Assembly (NCBI GenBank): GCA_018819005.1 | Contig: JAHJQU010000174.1 | Span: 1-12,221, forward strand | Direction of reading: 5' to 3' | DNA length: 12,221 nt | Source of the DNA: Pseudomonadota bacterium | Lineage (GTDB): Bacteria; Desulfobacterota; Desulfobacteria; Desulfobacterales; RPRI01 | Part shown: positions 5,726 to 12,221 of the stretch, piece after piece | Layout: every line of letters begins with the position of its first letter | How positions within the stretch are numbered: position 1 is the first letter of the stretch | The notes under the pieces: generated by a model | What the model was told of the DNA's origin: nothing | Seen by the model: the letters and a program-made list of their open reading frames with translations, nothing else | The model's database searches: none | Program-made: the position numbers and the translations under genes

Positions 5726-7513
5726 CTAAAAAATAGAGCCGAACCTGCATCTGTCAAAACAGGTCAGGCATTGTACACACTTGCTTTTGTCAATTCTGGC
5801 TACTTCCTTTTTCTTCCACTCGATTGCTCCTGTTGGACAGCTCTTAAAACAGAGACCGCATTTCGTGCATATCTCAGGATCTATTTCAAATTTCAAGAGC
5901 GCAACACAACGTTTTGCAGGGCACCTTTTCTCATAAATATGAGCATTATACTCATCAATGAAATATCTTAATGTCGATAAGACTGGGTTTGGACCGGTCT
6001 GTCCAAGACCGCATAATGCAGAATCTTTTATAATATATGATAAATGCTTCAGGGATTCGATGTCTTCAGGTTCACCTTTACCATCGCATATTTTATTAAG
6101 AATCTCGAGGATACGGCGGGTTCCTTCACGGCATGGAGTGCATTTTCCGCAGGATTCATCCTGAATAAAATCCATGAAAAAGCGGGCCATGTCTACCATA
6201 CAGGAGTTCTCATCCATTACAATAGCGCCGCCGGAACCCATGATTGCGCCGACCTTGGCAATTGCCTCGTAATCAACCGGGGTGTCAAGGTACTGCTCCG
6301 GAACACAACCTCCCGAAGGACCTCCGAGCTGAACCGCCTTGAATTTCCTTTTTTTCGGAATGCCTCCGCCGATATCGAATATAATGGATCTTAAAGTTGT
6401 TCCCATCGGAACTTCAACAAGACCGATATTGTTTACGGCGCCCGAAAGGGCAAACACTTTCGTTCCCTTGCTTGTTTCAGTTCCGACACTGGCGTACCAT
6501 TTTCCGCCGTTTACGATAATCTGAGCTATGTTGGCCAGTGTTTCAACGTTGTTCAGTACACTGGGCTTGTCCCACAGCCCTTTATGAGCAGGAAACGGGG
6601 GCCGGGGTCGGGGCATACCGCGCTTACCCTCTATTGAGCGCATCAGGGCAGTCTCTTCACCGCACACAAACGCTCCTGCGCCCTGGTAAATTTCAATGTC
6701 AAAGTCAAAACCCGAACCGAGTATGTCTTTTCCAAGAAGCCCGTATTCCCTTGCCTGTTTTATTGCTATCTCAAGCCTTTTTATCGCAAGAGGATACTCG
6801 GTTCTTACATAAATAAAACCCTGGTGCGAATTAATAGCTTTTGCGGCAATAATCATGCCTTCGAGAACGGAATGGGGATCGGCTTCAAGAACGCTTCTGT
6901 CCATGAAAGCTCCCGGATCGCCTTCATCGGCATTGCAAAGGACATACTTGACATCACCGGGACTTGCTTTGGCAAACTGCCATTTCAAACCGGTCGGGAA
7001 ACCGGCGCCTCCTCTTCCCCTGATGCAGGAAGTTTTAACCTCTTCAATTATCTGATCGGGAGTCAGTTCCTTAAGTGCCTTGGCTGCACCGAAATAGCCA
7101 TCCCTTGCTATGTATTCATCTATGACCTCAGGATCGATAATTCCCTTATTACGCATAACCCAGAACATCTGGTGCGCAAAAAATGGAATATCATTCATAA
7201 TCGGGATCGTCTCTTTTGAAGCCGGCTCCACGTACTGGAGCTTTTTATACGGACGTCCCTTGAGGAAATGCTCTTCAACAAGCTTCGGAATTTCATCAAG
7301 CGTAAGCTTTTGATAAAAAATACCCTCCGGATGTACAAGCATCACGGGGCCGACAGCACAGAATCCGTTGCATCCGGTTTCTATAACCTGGGTCTCTTCA
7401 TGAAGACCCCGGCGTTTTAACTCGCTGTTAAGAGCTTCTTTAACGGCTAAACTTCCTGTCGAATGGCACCCGGTACCACCACATAACATCAATTGAGTTC
7501 TGATCTTATTCAT
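5726..7513 (-). CDS. nuoF: NuoF/HndC-like NADH-binding FMN Fe-S subunit
   Basis: The 595-residue protein has the full domain set of the NADH subunit of bifurcating hydrogenases (HndC, HydB). An N-terminal thioredoxin-like 2Fe-2S domain uses C11, C16, C48 and C52. The FMN motif GRGGAGFPTGLKW spans 166-178, and the NADH region GAGAFVCGEETAL spans 278-290. The 4Fe-4S N3 site is C455, C458, C461 and C501. Two C-terminal ferredoxin sites follow (C549, C552, C555, C559; C579, C582, C585, C589). The phrase DEGDPGAFMDR is the form seen in hydrogenase-type homologues rather than complex I. It should oxidise or reduce NADH in the cytoplasm. Its partners here are NuoE and the RnfB-GltD fusion, because no hydrogenase gene is adjacent. 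The ATG start has a GAG-type site. All cofactor ligands are intact. The symbol indicates family only. Confidence 0.9.
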   Translation of the reverse strand: MNKIRTQLMLCGGTGCHSTGSLAVKEALNSELKRRGLHEETQVIETGCNGFCAVGPVMLVHPEGIFYQKLTLDEIPKLVEEHFLKGRPYKKLQYVEPASKETIPIMNDIPFFAHQMFWVMRNKGIIDPEVIDEYIARDGYFGAAKALKELTPDQIIEEVKTSCIRGRGGAGFPTGLKWQFAKASPGDVKYVLCNADEGDPGAFMDRSVLEADPHSVLEGMIIAAKAINSHQGFIYVRTEYPLAIKRLEIAIKQAREYGLLGKDILGSGFDFDIEIYQGAGAFVCGEETALMRSIEGKRGMPRPRPPFPAHKGLWDKPSVLNNVETLANIAQIIVNGGKWYASVGTETSKGTKVFALSGAVNNIGLVEVPMGTTLRSIIFDIGGGIPKKRKFKAVQLGGPSGGCVPEQYLDTPVDYEAIAKVGAIMGSGGAIVMDENSCMVDMARFFMDFIQDESCGKCTPCREGTRRILEILNKICDGKGEPEDIESLKHLSYIIKDSALCGLGQTGPNPVLSTLRYFIDEYNAHIYEKRCPAKRCVALLKFEIDPEICTKCGLCFKSCPTGAIEWKKKEVARIDKSKCVQCLTCFDRCRFGSIF

Positions 7514-7583
7514 GTGACTCTCAATATCCTTGTGCAGTGTACGAACAAATAAAGACCTGTTTCATTATAAGTCCCTCTTTTAT

Positions 7584-7625
7584 ACCCCCTGCCTCCCTTT
7601 GATAATGGGGGAAGAAATGAGGGGT
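7584..7625. repeat. Imperfect G/C-run hairpin between nuoF and the DRTGG gene
   Basis: Outer arms ACCCC (7584-7588) and GGGGT (7621-7625) enclose inner arms TCCC (7594-7597) and GGGA (7609-7612), around an AT-rich centre. It lies inside the 153-base gap within the minus-strand cluster. On the plus strand a T run follows, but no plus-strand gene precedes it. In the operon direction it could be a processing or attenuation point, or a REP-like insertion. Confidence 0.4.
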
Positions 7626-7666
7626 TTTTCGTTCATGCACCATATACATAGCAAAACAGGCCATAA

Positions 7667-8020
7667 CTACCATGAACCGTCAAGCCCTCTTAATCCATTC
7701 ATATACAGCCTTCCACTGGCAACAAACAGGGAATAGCGCGTCTGCAAAAGAGGCAGGTTATATGATTTCGCCAGATTCACGATCTGCTCATCGGGCTTTT
7801 TACCCCTTACGAACACAATTGCAGCCACACCGGATATCTGTGCAGTCCTGATAACATGTTCAGTAGTAAGCCCTGTGAGAATGACTCCGTTTTTTGCTAT
7901 GGCGGATAAAACATCATCCATTAGATCCGCACTTCCGCCTGCAGTAACGGTTTTATCAAGAAGCTCTTCGCCTGTAATAACTGTTGCTTTCAATATGTCT
8001 TTAATTTCAGATATTTTCAT
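7667..8020 (-). CDS. DRTGG-domain protein
   Basis: This small soluble protein (117 residues from the preferred start) matches the stand-alone DRTGG domain, named from the middle domain of some phosphotransacetylases. Conserved phrases are MKISEIKDIL at the N-terminus, GVILTGLTTEHVIRTA (45-60), AIVFVRGKKPDE (67-78) and LPLLQTRYSLFVASGRLY (89-106). Biochemical function is unknown; a nucleotide or metabolite sensing role is often assumed. Such proteins recur next to HndA/NuoE-type genes in anaerobes, and here it sits between nuoE and nuoF. I chose the ATG at 8020 because family members begin at this KISEIK sequence, although no clear Shine-Dalgarno sequence is seen. Alternatives are an ATG at 8029 and a TTG at 8089 that adds 23 unconserved residues. 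Confidence 0.75.
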   Translation of the reverse strand: MKISEIKDILKATVITGEELLDKTVTAGGSADLMDDVLSAIAKNGVILTGLTTEHVIRTAQISGVAAIVFVRGKKPDEQIVNLAKSYNLPLLQTRYSLFVASGRLYMNGLRGLDGSW

Positions 8021-8098
8021 AAAACACATGTGCTTCGTAATAAGGTTGATAGGGTTATTTATATAACTGCAGGCTGCATCAATTATCAAAATACATTA

Positions 8099-8587
8099 TC
8101 AATGATATTTTTCCAGAACATCCAAAACCTTATCTGAACTCATGGCCCCATGGATATCCTGGTTAACAACCATAACAGGAGCAAGACCGCAGGCACCAAG
8201 GCACCGTACGGACTCAATCGAAAAGCGTTTGTCATCAGTAATCCCTCCCTCCCTGATGCCATAAGCATTCCCGATTCTATTCATCACTTCTTTAATCCCC
8301 TTAACATAGCAGGCAGTTCCCATGCAAATTTTGATTACATTTTTACCTTTCGGCTTCATTGAAAAAAGAGAATAAAATGATGCGATACCAAAAAGTTCAC
8401 TTTCAGAAATGTTCAAACCTCTGCTTATATAACCAACAAGCTCAACAGGAAGGTATCCAACAACATCCTGGCATTTTCTTAAAACAGTAATAGAGGCGCC
8501 GGGCTTATTTCTGTTCAGGGAAATAATTTCATTTACACCTGCCATCATATCATTATTAATATCAGAATGTTGTAGATTTTCATTCAT
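8099..8587 (-). CDS. nuoE: NuoE/HndA-like 2Fe-2S subunit
   Basis: The thioredoxin-like 2Fe-2S subunit pairs with NuoF and relays electrons between its cofactors. From the chosen start it has 162 residues, the usual family length. Ligands are C88-x4-C93 (CMGTAC) and C129-x3-C133 (CLGAC), counted from that start. The helical N-terminal region contains VVGYLPVE and the family phrase ELFGIASFYSLF. The reading frame stays open back to 8671, but that extension of 28 codons is mostly a translated dispersed repeat. The ATG at 8587 has a good GGAG site 9 bases upstream, so it is preferred. It heads the redox cluster of five minus-strand genes. The DRTGG gene follows after 78 bases. The symbol indicates family only. 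Confidence 0.85.
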   Translation of the reverse strand: MNENLQHSDINNDMMAGVNEIISLNRNKPGASITVLRKCQDVVGYLPVELVGYISRGLNISESELFGIASFYSLFSMKPKGKNVIKICMGTACYVKGIKEVMNRIGNAYGIREGGITDDKRFSIESVRCLGACGLAPVMVVNQDIHGAMSSDKVLDVLEKYH

Positions 8588-8620
8588 GTTAAAATTCTCC
8601 GGAGATATATATCTTTCATT

Positions 8621-8672
8621 GAAACTCCCCACAGCATTGCTACTTGGAATGCGCTCGCTGTTTCGGTTCAAA
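8621..8672 (+). repeat. CGCTGTTTCGGTTCAAA-type repeat, copy 2
   Basis: This starts GAAACTCCCCACAGCA, has an AGCA-T-TGCT centre, and ends in GCGCTCGCTGTTTCGG followed by TTCAAA. It is nearly the reverse complement of 8953-9003. On the minus strand it stays open in the nuoE frame and adds about 17 repeat-coded residues (NRNSERIPSSNAVGSFN) to the upstream-extended reading frame. Confidence 0.75.
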
Positions 8673-8796
8673 CCAACTCAATTATCAGAAAGTAGTTAGT
8701 TTCATAATCGCAGTAAAAAGTCAATGATATCATAATGGTTTTTATGGTTTTAATAACAGCGGCTTGTATTATATATATAAAAATCGGGTAATCATG

Positions 8797-8818
8797 TTTG
8801 ATGGACTTGTAAAAAGCT
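8797..8818 (+). repeat. GATGGACT-type dispersed repeat, copy 2
   Basis: TTT followed by GATGGACTTGTAAAAAGCT matches 1868-1889 (opposite strand) at 21 of 22 positions. It is followed closely by two small hairpins, which may belong to the same element. Confidence 0.6.
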
Positions 8819-8824
8819 AAGTTT

Positions 8825-8853
8825 ATGCCGCTTTGCGGCATCCTTTATGAAGG
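8825..8853. repeat. Two adjacent hairpins
   Basis: The first is ATGCCGC-TTT-GCGGCAT (8825-8841), a perfect 7-base stem. The second follows without a gap: CCTT-TATG-AAGG (8842-8853). No T-tract follows. They could be part of a dispersed repeat or a leader structure for the plus-strand operon. Confidence 0.45.
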
Positions 8854-8871
8854 TGCAAATAGTCGTCATTC

Positions 8872-8900
8872 TTGACTATTTTAAAAGACTATATTACTTA
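8872..8900 (+). promoter_or_regulatory. Candidate sigma-70 promoter for the phosphorylase-mtaD operon
   Basis: TTGACT (8872-8877) matches five of six bases of the -35 consensus. Seventeen bases later TACTTA (8895-8900) matches four of six of the -10 consensus. The leader to the ATG at 9039 would be about 130 bases and would contain the inverted repeat copy at 8953-9003. In an AT-rich region such matches can arise by chance. Confidence 0.25.
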
Positions 8901-8952
8901 TTTCAAACTCGGTATATTGCAGCCGATCTGGTAATAAAATCAGCAACCGGTA

Positions 8953-9003
8953 TTTGAACCGAAACAGCGAGCGCATTTCCAGTAGCATGCTGTGGGGAGC
9001 TTC
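8953..9003 (-). repeat. CGCTGTTTCGGTTCAAA-type repeat, copy 3
   Basis: On the minus strand this reads GAAGCTCCCCACAGCATGCT, then an ACTGGAAATG junction, then CGCTCGCTGTTTCGG and TTCAAA. It has the perfect 8-base palindrome AGCATGCT in its centre. It faces copy 2 across 280 bases, so the two form long terminal inverted repeats of a 383-base unit. It lies just upstream of the phosphorylase start. Confidence 0.75.
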
Positions 9004-9038
9004 GATACGCTTTATTGTTTTAAACAGGAACATAATAA

Positions 9039-9887
9039 ATGACGAATATTAAAATATCCAGAGAAAAGGCAAAAGAAACCGCCGGATTCATAAGAGAGCA
9101 TATTAAGAAACTACCTCTAATAGGTATCCTTTCAGGCACAGGACTTGGTAACAGTCTTCAGTCAATTAATATTGATTCATCATTCGATTACAGGAATATC
9201 CCTAATTTCCCCGTCTCAACCGTTGAAAGCCACATGGGAAAACTCCTTTTCGGAAATTTTGAAAATCAGGAAATCATGGCCATGCAGGGACGTTTCCATT
9301 TATATGAAGGATATTCACCTTCAGAAGTTACTTTTCCCATAAGGATAATGCAGGAACTTGGTGTGAAAATACTGATTCTTTCGAATGCCGCAGGCGGTCT
9401 CAATCCCCTCTTTTCTCCCGGTGATATCATGCTGATTACAGACCAAATAAATTTAACAGGCCACAACCCTCTGACAGGTCCAAATGAAGACGCATGGGGA
9501 GTAAGATTTCCCGACATGGCTGCAGCATATGATAAAAAACTCATTAAATCTGCCGATAATGCCGGAAAAGAAGAAAGCATCATACTGCAAAAAGGCGTTT
9601 ATGCCGGGCTCATGGGCCCGTCGCTCGAAACTCCCGCAGAAATAAGATTCCTGAAAACTATCGGAGCTGATGCAGTTGGTTTTTCAACTGTACAGGAAAC
9701 AATCGCCGGTATTCATGCAGGCATGAAGATTCTTGGACTTTCAACAATAACCAATATACATAATCCTTTAAACCCCTCTCCTTCAAACATTGATCAAATA
9801 ATCGCGGTTGCCAATAATGCAGCACCAAAAATTGAAGCCATAATGAGAAAGGTCATAAGAAATATTCATGAATGTGACTGCCGCTGA
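9039..9887 (+). CDS. Purine nucleoside phosphorylase family protein, possibly methylthioinosine-specific
   Basis: The 282-residue protein belongs to the trimeric PNP/MTAP family, which cleaves purine nucleosides with phosphate. It has the phosphate loop SGTGLG (32-37), GRFHLYEG (84-91), the purine-site phrase SNAAGGLNP (115-123), E197 in GPSLETPAE, and N239 in STITN. Several pocket positions differ from ordinary PNPs: L196 where human PNP has Phe200, GFSTVQE (214-220) in place of GMSTVPE, and AGIH in place of ARH or ANH. The histidine that contacts the 5'-hydroxyl in ordinary PNP (human His257) appears replaced (SNID at 249-252). Loss of that histidine is compatible with a 5'-methylthio group. 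Followed by two MTA/SAH deaminase genes, it may be a methylthioinosine phosphorylase (inference). The ATG has an AGGA site 9 bases upstream. The gene overlaps mtaD by 20 bases. Confidence 0.85.
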   Translation: MTNIKISREKAKETAGFIREHIKKLPLIGILSGTGLGNSLQSINIDSSFDYRNIPNFPVSTVESHMGKLLFGNFENQEIMAMQGRFHLYEGYSPSEVTFPIRIMQELGVKILILSNAAGGLNPLFSPGDIMLITDQINLTGHNPLTGPNEDAWGVRFPDMAAAYDKKLIKSADNAGKEESIILQKGVYAGLMGPSLETPAEIRFLKTIGADAVGFSTVQETIAGIHAGMKILGLSTITNIHNPLNPSPSNIDQIIAVANNAAPKIEAIMRKVIRNIHECDCR

Positions 9888-11184
9888 TCTTATAATATTA
9901 AACGGAACAGTTATTACCATGGACCATAATGGTACTCTCATCAAAAATGGTGCCGTGGCTGTTAAGGGAGAAAAAATTATCGCAACCGGAGAAACAGGCG
10001 GCTTTGTTTCCTGGAAAGCATCCAAAACTATCGACGCGGGAGGCGGCATAATAATGCCGGGACTTATAAATACCCATACCCATGCTTCGATGACTATCTT
10101 CCGGGGCCTTGCAGATGACCTTCCTCTCATGACCTGGCTCAATGACCATATCTTTCCTGCCGAATCAAAGCTTAATCCTGAAAAAGTTTATGCCGGGGCG
10201 CTTCTTGCCTGTGCAGAAATGATCATGTCGGGCACGACCTGTTTCTGTGATATGTATCTTTTTGAAGATCATGTCGCACAAGCAGCAAAAGAGGCAGGGA
10301 TGCGCGCTGTTGTCGGGGAAGTCCTTTTTGATTTTCCATCCCCCAATTACGGTTCTCTCGAAAATGGTTTTGCCTACACGGAAATGCTCGTTGAAAAATA
10401 CAGGAATGACCCGCTGATAAATATCGCGGTTGAGCCTCACTCGCCTTATCTATGCGCGCCTGCGCTGCTTCAAAAAGCATCTTTGCTGGCTCAAAAAAAA
10501 GACCTGCTGCTCGTCATACATGTTTCAGAAACAAAAAGCGAAGTTTCTCAGATAAAAGAGAGATACGGGCTCACGCCGGTTGGGTTTCTTGCAAGTCTGG
10601 GCATCTTATCCCCCAACCTCCTCGCATGCCACTGCGTCCATTTAACGGAGGATGACATTACTCTTCTGAAAAAGCATGATGTCAAGGTTGCGCATAATCC
10701 TGAAAGCAACATGAAACTCGCATCAGGCATCGCACCGGTGTCTGAACTGTTAAAAAAGGGGGTGTGCGTAGGGATAGGAACCGACGGCTGCGCAAGCAAC
10801 AACAACCTTGATCTTTTTCATGAAATGAGCATGGCCGCCAAACTCGGTAAGGTCCACACACTGGATCCGGCAGTCATGAACGCAAAATCGGTTTTAAGGA
10901 TGGCAACTATTGACGGCGCGAGGGCGCTGGGAATTTCAGACATAACCGGTTCCATCGAACCTGGTAAAAAAGCCGATATAATTATTTTAGATACAAACAG
11001 GCCCCATCTCACGCCCATGTATAATGCCGCTTCTCATATCGTATATGCCGCAAGGGCAAGCGATGTAACAACATCGGTCATAAACGGTAGATTGATCATG
11101 GAAGATAGAAAAATACTCTCTTTCGACACTGCTGAAGCATCTCAGAAAGTGAGGAAAATTGCTGAAGAAATTAATAAAATGTGA
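9868..11184 (+). CDS. mtaD: 5-methylthioadenosine/S-adenosylhomocysteine deaminase
   Basis: This 438-residue amidohydrolase (TRZ/ATZ/MtaD family) deaminates methylthioadenosine or S-adenosylhomocysteine to the inosine form with a single bound metal. Visible ligands are H70 and H72 (NTHTHASMT), H218 with catalytic E221 (IHVSET), H255 in CHCVHL, and D306 (GTDGCASNN). H191 in EPHSPY matches the substrate-contacting histidine of known SAH deaminases. The family phrase AHNPESNMKLASGIAPV (275-291) is complete, and so is the C-terminal metal-independent half (GSIEPGKKADIIIL). Length is normal. The start overlaps the phosphorylase gene, so translation is probably coupled. The nearest Shine-Dalgarno candidate is weak. 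Substrate preference among MTA, SAH and adenosine cannot be read from sequence. Confidence 0.9.
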   Translation: MNVTAADLIILNGTVITMDHNGTLIKNGAVAVKGEKIIATGETGGFVSWKASKTIDAGGGIIMPGLINTHTHASMTIFRGLADDLPLMTWLNDHIFPAESKLNPEKVYAGALLACAEMIMSGTTCFCDMYLFEDHVAQAAKEAGMRAVVGEVLFDFPSPNYGSLENGFAYTEMLVEKYRNDPLINIAVEPHSPYLCAPALLQKASLLAQKKDLLLVIHVSETKSEVSQIKERYGLTPVGFLASLGILSPNLLACHCVHLTEDDITLLKKHDVKVAHNPESNMKLASGIAPVSELLKKGVCVGIGTDGCASNNNLDLFHEMSMAAKLGKVHTLDPAVMNAKSVLRMATIDGARALGISDITGSIEPGKKADIIILDTNRPHLTPMYNAASHIVYAARASDVTTSVINGRLIMEDRKILSFDTAEASQKVRKIAEEINKM

Positions 11185-11228
11185 GTTGTTGAAGCTCTAT
11201 TTTCGTACTAATGACGTAAGAGAGATCC

Positions 11229-12221
11229 ATGAAATATGATACGATAATTCATAACGGAACAATCGTAACCGTCAACAGGGCTTTTGATGTGATAAATGAT
11301 GGATTTATATGCATCAAAAACGGAATAATCGAGATTGTTGCAACAAAACACGCAAGCCATATCCCTTCTGAAGCAAAAGAGATAATAGATGCAAATGGGG
11401 GAATAATCATGCCCGGGCTTGTAAATACTCACACACATCTTCCCATGACATTGCTGCGTGGGGTTGCCCACGATCTCCCTCTTTCAGGGTGGCTGAACAA
11501 CTATATTTTCCCCCTTGAATCAAAGTACATGAATCCCGAAACTGTCAGGCTTGGTTCGCTTCTTGGCTGCGCAGAGATGCTTCTTTCAGGCACAACAACC
11601 TGCTGTGACGGCTATTTTTATGAAGATCATGTTGCACAAGCTGTTCTTGACTCCGGGATGAGGGGGGTTCTTGGGCAAGGAGTTATAGATTTTCCGGCAC
11701 CGGGTATTCCTGACCCGGCCGGCAACATCAAAGCTGCCGAGATTTTTATCGATAAATGGAAAGATGTATCGCCACGAATCAAGCCTTCCATATTCTGCCA
11801 CTCTCCTTATACATGTTCAGAAGATACTTTAAGGAAAGCCAAGCGAATCGCGAAGACAAACGAAATCCTTTTTCAGATTCATACGGCCGAAACAAAAAAG
11901 GAACTTGCCCTGGTACAGTCAAAACATTCTTCCTCTCCGGTTGGATACCTCGACATGCTTGGAATCCTGGACGAGAAAACCCTTCTTGTTCATGCTGTAT
12001 GGGTGGATGGAAATGATATACGGATAATTTCAAAGCGCGGATCAAAAATCTCCCACAACCCTGAAAGCAATATGATACTGGCATCCGGCATTGCGCCCGT
12101 TCCGGAATTCCTGAAAAATAAAATAACAGTGGGTCTCGGCACAGACGGCTGCGCGAGCAATAATGATCCCGATCTTTTTAAGGAGATGGATGTTGCGGCG
12201 AAGATTCACAAGGCCAATCTC
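11229..12221 (+). CDS. Second MtaD-like amidohydrolase, divergent paralogue (3' end outside window)
   Basis: The first 331 codons are present and the frame is still open at the right edge. It is a clear paralogue of the upstream mtaD, roughly half identical by eye, with the same order of motifs: NTHTHLPMTLLRG (H68, H70), CHSPYTC, IHTAETKKE, SHNPESNMILASGIAPV and GTDGCASNND. The catalytic set (HxH, H, E, D) is intact. One marked change is LVHAVWVDGND, where most members have AHCVHL: the second histidine is replaced by tryptophan. The active-site loop between about 150 and 165 also differs. Together these suggest a different or narrower substrate, perhaps another deaminated nucleoside or aromatic (inference). 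The ATG follows mtaD by 44 bases with an AGAGAG site, so it is probably the same operon. Confidence 0.85.
   Translation, partial: MKYDTIIHNGTIVTVNRAFDVINDGFICIKNGIIEIVATKHASHIPSEAKEIIDANGGIIMPGLVNTHTHLPMTLLRGVAHDLPLSGWLNNYIFPLESKYMNPETVRLGSLLGCAEMLLSGTTTCCDGYFYEDHVAQAVLDSGMRGVLGQGVIDFPAPGIPDPAGNIKAAEIFIDKWKDVSPRIKPSIFCHSPYTCSEDTLRKAKRIAKTNEILFQIHTAETKKELALVQSKHSSSPVGYLDMLGILDEKTLLVHAVWVDGNDIRIISKRGSKISHNPESNMILASGIAPVPEFLKNKITVGLGTDGCASNNDPDLFKEMDVAAKIHKANL

Larger units (their letters stand above)
8588..9038. other. Intergenic region between divergent nuoE and phosphorylase operons
   Basis: This 451-base gene-free region carries the starts of two divergent operons. It holds inverted copies of one repeat at both ends (8621-8672 and 8953-9003), a GATGGACT-type repeat (8797-8818), two back-to-back hairpins (8825-8853) and a candidate promoter (8872-8900). 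The interior is AT-rich. No coding sequence, tRNA or recognisable riboswitch is seen. Confidence 0.6.

Noticed and set aside
8673..8952. A tRNA, riboswitch or small protein in the AT-rich intergenic interior
   Set aside because: No cloverleaf, conserved riboswitch core or start with a ribosome site followed by a plausible frame could be found by eye; only repeats and two short hairpins are seen.
9783..10149. Minus-strand open frames of 83-119 codons under the phosphorylase-mtaD junction
   Set aside because: They are antisense shadows of two overlapping, well-supported genes, and their translations have no familiar motif.
11192..11203. A 12-base match (AGCTCTATTTTC) between the mtaD spacer and the minus strand near 1861-1872
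   Set aside because: It is short, AT-rich and without flanking similarity, so chance is a sufficient explanation.

Overview
The window most likely comes from a strictly anaerobic, probably sulfate-reducing bacterium of the Desulfobacterota (Desulfobacterales-like). This is an inference. It rests on iron-sulfur-rich electron-transfer genes, a NuoEF/HndAC-type pair next to a DRTGG protein and an RnfB-GltD fusion, a KamA-type radical SAM enzyme, moderate GC content and many short dispersed repeats between genes. No rRNA, tRNA, CRISPR array, transposase or phage gene is visible.

Layout. (1) 1-1706, minus strand: the N-terminus of a ZIP-family metal transporter (cut by the window edge), a short QueG-like iron-sulfur protein, and the DNA glycosylase Tag. 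Tag and the QueG-like gene are 3 bases apart and probably cotranscribed. A repeat-bordered segment (239-404) separates them from the ZIP gene. (2) 1707-1946: a gene-free spacer with inverted repeats, followed by a plus-strand lysine 2,3-aminomutase-like gene (1947-3005). (3) 3100-8587, minus strand: a five-gene redox cluster, in transcription order NuoE-like, DRTGG-domain protein, NuoF-like, RnfB-GltD fusion, RseC-like. (4) 8588-9038: a 451-base intergenic region bounded by two inverted copies of a roughly 51-base repeat. (5) 9039-12221, plus strand: a purine nucleoside phosphorylase homologue overlapping an MTA/SAH deaminase (mtaD), then a second, divergent mtaD paralogue that runs off the window.

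How the genes work together. The NuoE/NuoF pair carries the NADH, FMN and Fe-S modules of electron-bifurcating hydrogenases, but no hydrogenase subunit is present. Its place is taken by a membrane-tethered RnfB Fe-S module fused to an NfnB/GltD-like FAD/NAD(P) module. The simplest reading is a ferredoxin/NADH/NADP(H) oxidoreductase, possibly bifurcating, with RseC as a membrane accessory and DRTGG as a possible sensor. The plus-strand cluster looks like a purine and S-adenosylmethionine by-product salvage pathway: deamination of methylthioadenosine or S-adenosylhomocysteine, then phosphorolysis of the resulting inosine-type nucleoside. The phosphorylase has unusual substitutions in its nucleoside pocket that fit such a substrate.

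The main oddities are the RnfB-GltD/NuoEF cluster without hydrogenase or the rest of Rnf, the atypical phosphorylase beside tandem deaminases, and dispersed repeats that intrude on gene ends. One repeat supplies the stop codon of the QueG-like gene; another creates a false upstream start for NuoE.
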